Below are positions 22,709 to 30,716 of a stretch of DNA of 64,000 bases, in pieces. The notes under the pieces were generated by a model. That model had not been told where the DNA came from. It searched no databases and saw only the letters and a list, made by a program, of their open reading frames with translations. The first letter of the stretch is position 1, and each line of letters begins with the position of its first letter. The stretch is from QZKY01 sp942492925. GTDB lineage: Bacteria > Pseudomonadota > Gammaproteobacteria > Burkholderiales > Burkholderiaceae_D. The position numbers and the translations under genes are program-made. The stretch covers positions 2,108,001-2,172,000 of the forward strand of contig OW818641.1 in NCBI GenBank assembly GCA_942492925.1. Direction: 5' to 3'.

Positions 22709-24484
22709 ATGAAATTTCTCGAACGCCCACCGCGCTTTCTGTTTTTTACCGGCAAGGGCGGTGTCGGTAAAACATCCATCGCCTGCGCCACGGCCATTCA
22801 ACTGGCGGATGCGGGGCGAAAAGTATTGTTGGTCAGCACTGATCCGGCTTCCAATGTCGGACAAGTCTTCGGGGTCACGATCGGCAATCAGATCACGATC
22901 ATCCCTGTCGTTCCGAGACTGTCCGCACTTGAAATCGATCCGCAAGCTGCAGCGCAACAATATCGCGAACGACTCGTTGGCCCGGTGCGCGGTGTACTGC
23001 CAGACGATGTCGTCAAGGGCATCGAAGAACAATTGTCAGGGGCATGCACCACCGAAATCGCCGCTTTTGACGAATTTACTGCGCTATTGACCGACAACGC
23101 GCTGCTTGAAAAATTTGACCATATCATTTTCGACACTGCGCCCACTGGCCATACCATCCGTCTGTTGCAACTGCCAGGCGCCTGGAGCGGCTTTCTGGAA
23201 ACCGGCACTGGCGATGCGTCCTGTCTCGGCCCATTGGCCGGGCTGGAAAAACAGCGAGAGCAATACAAGGATGCGGTTAATGCCTTGAGCGACCAGGCGC
23301 GCACGCGCATGATTTTGGTCGCACGCGCGCAAAAAGGCGCGTTGCGTGAGGCGGAACGTACCCATGAAGAATTGGCCGATATTGGCATTCAGCGGCAATA
23401 CTTGGTGATTAACGGCGTGCTTCCAGAACAGGAAGCAAAACTGGATGAACTTGCTGCAACAATCCATCAGCGTGAACAGGCTGAATTGGTCAATCTTCCC
23501 GCCTTGCTGTGGGCATTGCCACGCGATCTTTTACCGCTTAAACCTTTCAATTTGGTTGGCGTGGCAGCACTGCGTCAATTGCTGAGTGATGTTCCGCTTC
23601 CGGCGCCAACAGATGCGGAGCAGGCATTCAGCGCACCCAATGCCCCGAGCTTGTCCAAACTGATTAACGACATCGCGCTGGATGGCCACGGGCTAGTGAT
23701 GTTGATGGGAAAAGGCGGTGTAGGCAAAACGACGCTGGCAGCAGCGGTCGCTGTCGAGCTGGCGCATCGCGGGTTTCCAGTGCATCTGACCACGTCTGAC
23801 CCGGCGGCACACTTGTCCGAAACGCTCAGCGGATCGCTGGCTAATCTGACGATCAGTCGCATTGACCCTCACGCTGAAACCGAACGCTATCGCAACCACG
23901 TGCTGGAAACCAAGGGCGCACAACTTGATGCGCAAGGGTTGGCGATGTTGAAGGAAGACTTGCGCTCGCCTTGCACCGAGGAAATTGCAGTGTTCCAGGC
24001 ATTCTCACGCATCATTCGCGAAGCCGGAAAGATGTTCGTTGTGATGGATACCGCACCAACCGGACATACGCTCTTATTGCTCGATGCAACCGGTGCCTAT
24101 CATCGTGACATCGCTCGCCAATTGAGTGGCGCCGGTTACAAACACTTCACCACACCGATGATGCAGCTGCAAGATCCAAAACAGACCAAGGTACTGCTGG
24201 TCACGCTGGCTGAAACCACACCCGTGCTGGAAGCAGCCAACTTGCAAGACGACTTGCGACGAGCGGGGATCGAGCCGTGGGCATGGGTGATCAACAATAG
24301 CATCGCTGCAGCAGCGCCGAAATCACCCTTGCTGCGTCAACGTGCGCACAATGAACTGCGCGAAATCGATGCCGTGGCAACCCGCCACGCGCAACGTTAC
24401 GCCCTTGTCCCATTGCTCAGGGAAGATCCGGTGGGGGTCGAAAAGTTGTTGCAACTGGCAAGCAGTAAGCAAGACAACCCCTAA
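22709..24484 (+). CDS. arsA: Arsenite-stimulated ATPase ArsA
   Basis: ArsA energises As(III) efflux. The 591-residue protein has two homologous halves, each with a P-loop: GKGGVGKTS (15-23) and GKGGVGKTT (334-342). Each half also has the signal-transduction segment 'DTAPTGHT'. The three metalloid-binding cysteines known from E. coli ArsA are in conserved settings: 'SGACTTEIAAFDEF', 'GDASCLGPLAG' and 'SPCTEEIAVFQAF'. Its usual partner is ArsB, but the permease here is Acr3. Confidence 0.97.
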   Translation: MKFLERPPRFLFFTGKGGVGKTSIACATAIQLADAGRKVLLVSTDPASNVGQVFGVTIGNQITIIPVVPRLSALEIDPQAAAQQYRERLVGPVRGVLPDDVVKGIEEQLSGACTTEIAAFDEFTALLTDNALLEKFDHIIFDTAPTGHTIRLLQLPGAWSGFLETGTGDASCLGPLAGLEKQREQYKDAVNALSDQARTRMILVARAQKGALREAERTHEELADIGIQRQYLVINGVLPEQEAKLDELAATIHQREQAELVNLPALLWALPRDLLPLKPFNLVGVAALRQLLSDVPLPAPTDAEQAFSAPNAPSLSKLINDIALDGHGLVMLMGKGGVGKTTLAAAVAVELAHRGFPVHLTTSDPAAHLSETLSGSLANLTISRIDPHAETERYRNHVLETKGAQLDAQGLAMLKEDLRSPCTEEIAVFQAFSRIIREAGKMFVVMDTAPTGHTLLLLDATGAYHRDIARQLSGAGYKHFTTPMMQLQDPKQTKVLLVTLAETTPVLEAANLQDDLRRAGIEPWAWVINNSIAAAAPKSPLLRQRAHNELREIDAVATRHAQRYALVPLLREDPVGVEKLLQLASSKQDNP

Positions 24485-24498
24485 AGTAGGAAGCCTCC

Positions 24499-25296
24499 AT
24501 GAAAAACAAACGTGACGATGAAGTTCGCGCAGCGGTGCGAAAAACCTACAGCCAGGTCGCGCAAGCATCTTCTGCATGCGGATGCAACACAAGTTGCTGC
24601 AGCACCCGGCCGACGGCGGCGATTGCATCTATCCCGGCAGAGGCCATTGGCTATTCGACTGAAGATGCCGCTTCCGTTCCGGAAGGCGCGAATATGGGAC
24701 TGGGCTGTGGCAATCCGCAAGCCATTGCCGTACTCAAGCCAGGTGAAGTCGTTGTCGATTTGGGGAGCGGCGGTGGCTTCGACTGTTTTCTCGCGGCACG
24801 TCAGATTGGCGAGAGCGGTCGTGTAATTGGTGTAGACATGACACCGGAAATGATCAGCAAGGCCCGCGCCAATGCGGCCAATGGCGGTTATGCCAATGTG
24901 GAATTTCGTCTCGGCGAAATCGAAAACCTTCCTGTTGCTGACAACACTGCAGATGTGATTCTTTCCAATTGCGTCATCAATCTTTCGCCGGACAAGCTGC
25001 GCGTATTTGCGGAAGCCTTTCGTGTACTCAAGCCCGGCGGACGACTCGCCATTTCAGACGTAGTTGCCACAGCACCGATTCCGGAAGCCATCAAACAAAA
25101 CATGGCCTTGCATGCCTGTTGCGTTCCTGGCGCCGCCCAGACCACTGAAGTGGAAGCTGCTCTTAAGGCTGCGGGATTTGTGAATATTCATGTTTCCCAG
25201 AATGAAGCGAGCCGCGAGTTTATTCGTGAATGGGCGTCCGGCAGCCGGGCGGAAGAATATGTTGTATCGGCAACCATTGAAGCCATCAAACCATAA
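24499..25296 (+). CDS. arsM: Arsenite S-adenosylmethionine methyltransferase ArsM
   Basis: ArsM methylates As(III) to volatile or less toxic products. It has 265 residues: Rossmann SAM site 'VVDLGSGGGFDCFLAARQ', 'GVDMTPEMISKAR' and an N-terminal Cys-rich segment ('CGCNTSCC'). The conserved arsenic-binding cysteines are in 'MGLGCGNP', 'SNCVINLSPDK' and 'HACCVPGA'. It lies 14 bp after arsA and 19 bp before acr3. Confidence 0.95.
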   Translation: MKNKRDDEVRAAVRKTYSQVAQASSACGCNTSCCSTRPTAAIASIPAEAIGYSTEDAASVPEGANMGLGCGNPQAIAVLKPGEVVVDLGSGGGFDCFLAARQIGESGRVIGVDMTPEMISKARANAANGGYANVEFRLGEIENLPVADNTADVILSNCVINLSPDKLRVFAEAFRVLKPGGRLAISDVVATAPIPEAIKQNMALHACCVPGAAQTTEVEAALKAAGFVNIHVSQNEASREFIREWASGSRAEEYVVSATIEAIKP

Positions 25297-25315
25297 TCGT
25301 AAATGGAGCAAGGCC

Positions 25316-26389
25316 GTGAACCGTAATAACTGTTGTGCCTCCGTACTGACGCCACCCGGCGCCAGTAAAAAACTTTCATTCCTTGACCGTCATCTGACTT
25401 GGTGGATCTTCGGTGCGATGGCATTGGGTGTTTTGATCGGCTGGATATCGCCCAATGTCAAAAACATCATCAATCGCTTCACCGTTGGCACCACCAACAT
25501 CCCGATTGCGATTGGCTTGGTTCTCATGATGTACCCGCCGTTTGCGAAGGTGCGCTACGAAGAAATGCCAGACGTGTTCCGCAATATGCGCGTGCTCGCA
25601 CTTTCGCTGGTGCAAAACTGGATCATTGGCCCACTACTGATGTTCTTCATCGCCGTTATCTTTTTGCCGGACAAACCGGAATACATGATCGGCCTGATCA
25701 TGATCGGTCTGGCGCGCTGCATCGCAATGGTGATCGTGTGGAACGAACTGGCGAATGGCGATACGGAATACGCCGCAGGGCTCGTGGCCTTCAACAGTAT
25801 CTTTCAGGTGATTTTTTTCAGCGTTTATGCCTGGTTCTTCATCACGGTATTGCCGCCGCTGTTCGGGCTGACTGGCGCCAGCGTGAATATCACCATTGGT
25901 CAAATTGCAGAGAGTGTATTTATTTACCTCGGCATTCCGTTTATTGCGGGCGCGCTCACACGCTTCATCGGCGTGAAAATGATGGGACGGGAACGTTATC
26001 ATGAAGTTGTGGTGCCCAAAATCAGTCCAATGACCCTGATCGCGCTACTTTTCACCATCGTGTTGATGTTCAGCTTAAAGGGCGATCTGATCGTGCAAAT
26101 TCCGATGGATGTGGTGCGCATCGCGATTCCGCTGCTGGTGTATTTCGTCATCATGTTTCTGGTGTCCTTTGTCATGGGCAAGCAAGTCGGTGCCGATTAC
26201 AGTAAAACGACGACCTTGGCATTCACCGCCGCGAGCAACAACTTCGAGCTGGCGATTGCCGTTGCCATTGCCGTATTCGGGCTGAATTCCGGCGCAGCCT
26301 TTGCCGCCGTTATTGGTCCCTTGGTGGAAGTGCCGGTGATGATCGGTCTGGTCAACGTTGCTTTCTGGTTTCAAAGAAGATATTTCTGA
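25316..26389 (+). CDS. acr3: Arsenite efflux permease Acr3
   Basis: Acr3 exports As(III) from the cytoplasm. It has 357 residues with ten hydrophobic segments. It begins near 'KLSFLDRHLTWWIFGAMALG' and contains 'GLARCIAMVIVWNELANGD', with the conserved cysteine of the transport site, and 'TTLAFTAASNNFELAIAVA'. GTG 25316 with GGAGCAAGG upstream is the likely start; the longer frame from 25190 would overlap arsM. Last gene of the ars operon. Confidence 0.93.
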   Translation: MNRNNCCASVLTPPGASKKLSFLDRHLTWWIFGAMALGVLIGWISPNVKNIINRFTVGTTNIPIAIGLVLMMYPPFAKVRYEEMPDVFRNMRVLALSLVQNWIIGPLLMFFIAVIFLPDKPEYMIGLIMIGLARCIAMVIVWNELANGDTEYAAGLVAFNSIFQVIFFSVYAWFFITVLPPLFGLTGASVNITIGQIAESVFIYLGIPFIAGALTRFIGVKMMGRERYHEVVVPKISPMTLIALLFTIVLMFSLKGDLIVQIPMDVVRIAIPLLVYFVIMFLVSFVMGKQVGADYSKTTTLAFTAASNNFELAIAVAIAVFGLNSGAAFAAVIGPLVEVPVMIGLVNVAFWFQRRYF

Positions 26390-26407
26390 TTCAATGGACT
26401 AGAGGGG

Positions 26408-26695
26408 TTATGCCTGAAACGTCTCAACCCTATACCCGCTCCCCACTTCCCTGACGTTTTTGCAAACAGCCCGCATCCTTTTTTCACCTGATTCGTCTTC
26501 TGAGCAGAGACGGCGTTTTGCCTGACGCAAGGAAGCAATCATGTCTTGAGCACGACCTATCCCCGAAAATTTTACCAGCGGCAATCCTAGGCGTTTCTCG
26601 TCCTCGCTGTCGTGGTCAGGTCGGTCTTGTATGAGCCGCTTATTCCGTTTTTGGAAGTACTGGTGGCGCTGAGCGTGATGTCGCTCCTGCAGTGG
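26408..26695 (-). pseudogene. Possible gene remnant, unrecognised
   Basis: The frame is open for 95 codons and ends in TAA at 26408-26410, but has no ATG until codon 52 (26542). The translation is charged and free of repeats ('RPDHDSEDEKRLGLPLVKFS', 'SGEKRMRAVCKNVREVGSGY'), unlike most antisense shadows. Codons such as ATA, CTA and CGA are more frequent than in neighbouring genes. I do not recognise it, and it may be chance. Confidence 0.25.
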
Positions 26696-26751
26696 TCATT
26701 GACGGCAAGGTTGTGCATGCCGGCGGATTACCCACATGGAGAAAAAAATGA
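26662..26751 (+). pseudogene. Thioredoxin-family protein fragment, frameshifted
   Basis: Codons 26683-26751 give 'APAVVIDGKVVHAGGLPTWR' and then a stop. This resembles the C-terminal half of small thioredoxin-like redox proteins (typically ...GVMSTPAVVIDGKVVHAGG...). The preceding 'LVALSVMS' is found one frame over (about 26660-26682), which points to a frameshift at the junction. The active-site CxxC half is absent. Such genes often accompany arsenic permease operons, so this may be a decayed ars gene. Confidence 0.5.
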
Positions 26752-26800
26752 AAGCTGGTTTTAAACATCATGTTCACACAACAATCAGAAGGAGAACCAC

Positions 26801-27571
26801 ATGTACAACAGTATCGGATTCATCGGCGCAGGTCGCATTGCGCACATCATGCTTGGAGGCTGGCAACTGGCCGACACGCAACTTCCAGAGGTTTATGCTT
26901 ACGATCAATCGCCAGACGCCATAGCAGCCTTGCAGCGCGATTTTCCGTTCGTGCGAGCAGCAAGCCTGGCGGAGGCGTCATCACAAACGCTAGTATTCGG
27001 CGCATTGCATCCACCCGCGATGAAAGAGGCTTTGGTGGAAATCGGTAGGCATCTGCGCAGCGACGCTTTTTTCTGCTCGTTGGCGCCGATGATTCGGCTT
27101 CCGGCATTGCAGCAATTGCTGGGAGGTTTTGCACGCATCGCTCGTATGAATCCAAATGCACCAAGCATAGTCGGTTCGGGCTACAACCCGGTTTCGTTTG
27201 GCCAGAAATTGCCTGAAAAGGATCGCGCCGAATTCCTGCAATTACTCAAACCGCTTGGCGCCTGCCCGGAAGTCGATGACGCGATGATTGAGACGTACGC
27301 GGTCGTGAGCGCGATGGGGCCTACCTATTTCTGGTTTCAATTCGAAGAGCTTCGGAAAATGACCGAAGCGTGGGGCATGGATGCGCAAGCTGCTCGTGCC
27401 GCTATAGCGGGCATGCTGCATGGCGCGGTCGATACCATGTTCGGTTTTGACTTGAAGCCCGAAAAGGTGCTGGATTTGGTGCCGGTGCGTCCGATGGGGG
27501 GAGATGAAGAAGCTATTCGAGGAATGATGCAAGCTAAGGTCGGTGGCATATACGCCAAATTGCATTCTTGA
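26801..27571 (+). CDS. Pyrroline-5-carboxylate reductase-like NAD(P)-binding protein
   Basis: The 256-residue protein has an N-terminal Rossmann motif 'IGFIGAGRIAHIMLGGW' and a ProC-like layout ('RIARMNPNAPSIVGSGYNP', then a helical dimerisation domain around 'AVVSAMGPTYFWFQFEEL'). AGAAGGAGA lies 5 bp before ATG 26801. The canonical ProC motif around the proline site is not well kept, so it may be a related imine or F420/NADP-type reductase rather than the main proline enzyme. Single gene between the ars debris and the nuo operon. Confidence 0.7.
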   Translation: MYNSIGFIGAGRIAHIMLGGWQLADTQLPEVYAYDQSPDAIAALQRDFPFVRAASLAEASSQTLVFGALHPPAMKEALVEIGRHLRSDAFFCSLAPMIRLPALQQLLGGFARIARMNPNAPSIVGSGYNPVSFGQKLPEKDRAEFLQLLKPLGACPEVDDAMIETYAVVSAMGPTYFWFQFEELRKMTEAWGMDAQAARAAIAGMLHGAVDTMFGFDLKPEKVLDLVPVRPMGGDEEAIRGMMQAKVGGIYAKLHS

Positions 27572-27573
27572 TG

Positions 27574-27609
27574 GATGCTGCTGGCCGGTTCCTGCCGGTC
27601 AGCAGCATC
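27574..27609. terminator. Strong hairpin between convergent ProC-like gene and nuoN
   Basis: GATGCTGCTGGCCGG and CCGGTCAGCAGCATC form a 15-bp stem with one G-T pair and a 6-base loop. It starts 3 bp after the ProC-like stop codon. No uridine run follows on either strand, so it may act as a barrier or Rho-assisted terminator, or as RNA stabiliser for both transcripts. Confidence 0.5.
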
Positions 27610-27662
27610 GACTTGACGGTCCGCTTCGGCCAATCATCAGACAAATAAATAAGCAGATAACT

Positions 27663-29186
27663 TCACGAAGCCAAGGTCGAAACAATCGCCTTTGCGCAGG
27701 CCGTGAAGAGTGATCCCGGCATCAGGCCAAGCGCGAGCACCATCAAACCGTTGATGCCGAGCGCCACGCGCAAATCCATGCCCGCTTCGATCTTCTCATT
27801 GCTGATCGGCTCGTCGAAATACATCAGCTTGATCACGCGCAGATAATAAAAAGCGCCGACCAGCGAGAGTAGAACGGCTATCAGCGCAAGCCAGATATGA
27901 TTGACGGCAAGCAACGCTTGCAGGACCGCGAGCTTGGCGTAAAAGCCGACGAGTGGGGGAATGCCTGCCAGCGAGAACATCACCAGCATCATCAGAAACG
28001 CGAACCATGGACTGCGCTGGTTCAGCCCCTTGAAGTCATCGAGTCTGTCAGCTTCGAAACCGGCACGCGACATCAGCAAGACGATGCCGAATGCACCCAG
28101 CGTGGCCAGCACGTACGTGATCACGTAAAACATCGCAGAGCTGTAGGCATTGGCCACGGAAGAGAGGTCGCTATCCACGATGCCCGAGAGCAGCCCCAGC
28201 AGCATGAAGCCCATGTGCGCAACGGAAGAATACGCCAGCATGCGCTTGATATTGGTTTGCACCAGCGCCGTGATATTGCCGACCGCCATCGACAGGATCG
28301 CCAATACCATCAGCATTTGCTGCCATTCCAGCGCCAATGGCGACAGACCTTCCACCAGCAAGCGCAAGCAAATCGCAAACGCGGCCAGCTTCGGCGCACC
28401 GCCGATCAGCAGGGTGACGGGCGTGGGTGCGCCGTGATACACGTCCGGCACCCACATGTGGAAAGGCGCAGCACCCAACTTGAACGCCAGACCTGAAACA
28501 AGAAAGACCACACCAAAAACCAGCGCGGTGCGATCAATGTTGCCCGATGCAATGGCTTTCGCCATCTCGGCCAAGTCCAGCGTGCCGGTTGCGCCGTAAA
28601 GCATCGACATGCCGTACAACAGAAAGCCGGAAGCGAGTGCGCCGAGAATAAAAAATTTCATCGCCGCTTCGGTCGAAACCGAATCGTCGCGGCGCAAGGC
28701 CACCAGCGCATACAGCGACAAGGAGAGCAATTCCAGCCCGAGATAGATGATCAACAGGTTGGCGCCCGAGATCATGACAAACTGACCGAGCAAGCCAAAC
28801 AAGGCGAGTACGTAAAACTCGCCGCCCAAACCGCTTGACGGTTGACGGTCATCCGTAGTGTCTGCTGCGCCCGTCATCCCTCGCTCGGCAACATAACGTC
28901 GGGAATACACCAGGGTGAAGGCAACAGCGATGGCCGAAAAGAGTTTTAGCAAATTCGACATCGGATCGATCACGAACAGATTGTGGAAAGTGTAAATCGA
29001 TGTATCAGAGCCGCTATACAAATATGCGCTGGATACAACGCAAGCCAGCAAGGCAAGCATGGACAACACATAGGTGACGAGCCGTCTCGGCCCACGCAAG
29101 AACATGTCAACAAGCAAAATCACCGACGCCGAGGTCATCAAGATGACTTCGGGAAGCGCGATCAGCAGGTTCATGTTGTTGGTCAT
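27663..29186 (-). CDS. nuoN: NADH-quinone oxidoreductase subunit N
   Basis: This is an antiporter-like membrane subunit of respiratory complex I, 507 residues with about 14 helices. It contains the proton-channel segments 'LLIYLGLELLSLSLYALVAL' with its conserved Glu, and 'FKLGAAPFHMWVPDVYHGAP' with Lys, His and Pro. ATG 29186 is used; an in-frame GTG at 29195 is also possible. Last gene of the operon, 17 bp after nuoM. Confidence 0.96.
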   Translation of the reverse strand: MTNNMNLLIALPEVILMTSASVILLVDMFLRGPRRLVTYVLSMLALLACVVSSAYLYSGSDTSIYTFHNLFVIDPMSNLLKLFSAIAVAFTLVYSRRYVAERGMTGAADTTDDRQPSSGLGGEFYVLALFGLLGQFVMISGANLLIIYLGLELLSLSLYALVALRRDDSVSTEAAMKFFILGALASGFLLYGMSMLYGATGTLDLAEMAKAIASGNIDRTALVFGVVFLVSGLAFKLGAAPFHMWVPDVYHGAPTPVTLLIGGAPKLAAFAICLRLLVEGLSPLALEWQQMLMVLAILSMAVGNITALVQTNIKRMLAYSSVAHMGFMLLGLLSGIVDSDLSSVANAYSSAMFYVITYVLATLGAFGIVLLMSRAGFEADRLDDFKGLNQRSPWFAFLMMLVMFSLAGIPPLVGFYAKLAVLQALLAVNHIWLALIAVLLSLVGAFYYLRVIKLMYFDEPISNEKIEAGMDLRVALGINGLMVLALGLMPGSLFTACAKAIVSTLAS

Positions 29187-29203
29187 GCTTGGCACACTTT
29201 CGT

Positions 29204-30691
29204 TCAGAATACTTTTGTCTGGGCGACATGCTGCAACAGATCGCCAACTGAAACTCGCATGGCTTCCGTGAGTGGCGCGGGATATACGCCCACTGCGATC
29301 ACCGCAATCGCCATGATCGCTAGCATCAGGAATTCATGCTTGTTGATATCCTGTAGCGCCGCCACCTGTTCATTTGGCACTGCGCCAAAGATCACGCGCT
29401 TGACCAGCCACAGCGAATACGACGCTGCCAGAATCAAGGCCAGCGCTGCCAGCGCGCCAACGAAGAAATTGATTTTCACGCCGCCCCAGATCACCATCGA
29501 TTCGCCAACGAAGCCCGAGGTGCCGGGCAAGCCGCAGTTCGCCATCGAAAAGAGCACGAAGAACACTGCAAACTTCGGCATCGTATGCACGACACCGCCG
29601 TATTCCGCGATCTCGCGCGTGTGCATCCTGTCGTACAGCACGCCAATGCACAGGAACATGGCGGCAGACACAAAGCCGTGCGAAATCATTTGCACAATGC
29701 CGCCTTGCACGGAAACCGGATTGAACAGGAAGAACCCAAGGGTCACAAAGCCCATGTGCGCAATTGACGAATACGCAATCAGCTTCTTCATGTCTTTTTG
29801 TACCAGCGTGACGAGACCGATGTAAATGACCGCGATCAGCGACAGTACAATCATCATCCCAGACAAATAGTGGCTGGCGTCCGGCGCAATCGGCAGCGAA
29901 AAGCGCAGAAAACCGTACGCGCCGAGTTTCAGCATGATCGCAGCCAGCACGACCGATCCGCCAGTGGGCGCTTCCACGTGCGCATCCGGCAACCAGGTAT
30001 GCACGGGCCACATCGGCACCTTGACCGCGAACGCCGCCATGAAAGCGAGGAAAACGAAAATCTGCACGTTCAAGGTCATGGGCAACGCGTGCCATGTCTG
30101 CACATCGAAGCTGCCGCCGGACTGGAAGTACAGGTACAGGATCGCCACCAGCATCAGCAATGAGCCGAGGAAGGTGTAAAGGAAGAACTTGAATGCCGCG
30201 TACACGCGATTGCTGCCGCCCCAGATACCGATGATGATGAACATCGGTATCAGGGTGGATTCAAAGAACACGTAAAACAGCAGCCCATCAAGCGCGCAAA
30301 ACACCGCGATCATCATGCCGGACAACACCAGCATCGCGCCCATGTATTGCGCCACGCGAACGCGAACGACCTCCCATCCCGCAATCACGACGATCAGCGT
30401 GATAAACGCCGTCAGCACAATGAACCAAAGCGAAATGCCATCGATCCCGAAATGGTAATTAATATTAAAACGCTCAATCCACGCAAATTTTTCGACGAGC
30501 TGCATGCCATGCTTGGCCTTGTCGAAGCACGCGACGATCGGCAGCGTGACCAGAAAGCTGAGACTCGCGCCAGCCAGCGCCCCCCAGCGCACCAACGTCT
30601 GCCGTTTATCCCGCCCCAATGCAAACAGCAGGATGCCGCATACGATCGGGCACCAGATGGCAATACTCAACAAGGGCAAGTTAGACAGCAT
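29204..30691 (-). CDS. nuoM: NADH-quinone oxidoreductase subunit M
   Basis: This is an antiporter-like membrane subunit of complex I, 495 residues. 'VFFESTLIPMFIIIGIWG' holds the key glutamate. 'AFAVKVPMWPVHTWLPDAHVEAP' with 'GGSVVLAAIMLKLGAYGFLR' is the channel signature, and 'LIAYSSIAHMGFVTLG' follows. ATG 30691 is the start; 25 bp follow the nuoL stop. Confidence 0.97.
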   Translation of the reverse strand: MLSNLPLLSIAIWCPIVCGILLFALGRDKRQTLVRWGALAGASLSFLVTLPIVACFDKAKHGMQLVEKFAWIERFNINYHFGIDGISLWFIVLTAFITLIVVIAGWEVVRVRVAQYMGAMLVLSGMMIAVFCALDGLLFYVFFESTLIPMFIIIGIWGGSNRVYAAFKFFLYTFLGSLLMLVAILYLYFQSGGSFDVQTWHALPMTLNVQIFVFLAFMAAFAVKVPMWPVHTWLPDAHVEAPTGGSVVLAAIMLKLGAYGFLRFSLPIAPDASHYLSGMMIVLSLIAVIYIGLVTLVQKDMKKLIAYSSIAHMGFVTLGFFLFNPVSVQGGIVQMISHGFVSAAMFLCIGVLYDRMHTREIAEYGGVVHTMPKFAVFFVLFSMANCGLPGTSGFVGESMVIWGGVKINFFVGALAALALILAASYSLWLVKRVIFGAVPNEQVAALQDINKHEFLMLAIMAIAVIAVGVYPAPLTEAMRVSVGDLLQHVAQTKVF

Positions 30692-30716
30692 AGTCAATTC
30701 ATCAGCTTAATTTAAT

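Larger units (their letters stand above)
26390..26800. other. Intergenic region with gene debris
   Basis: This is a 411-bp gap between acr3 and the ProC-like gene. It holds a thioredoxin-like C-terminal fragment on the plus strand (about 26662-26751). It also holds an open frame without a start codon on the minus strand (26408-26695), whose translation looks protein-like. No intact gene is seen, and it looks like a recombination junction. Confidence 0.5.
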
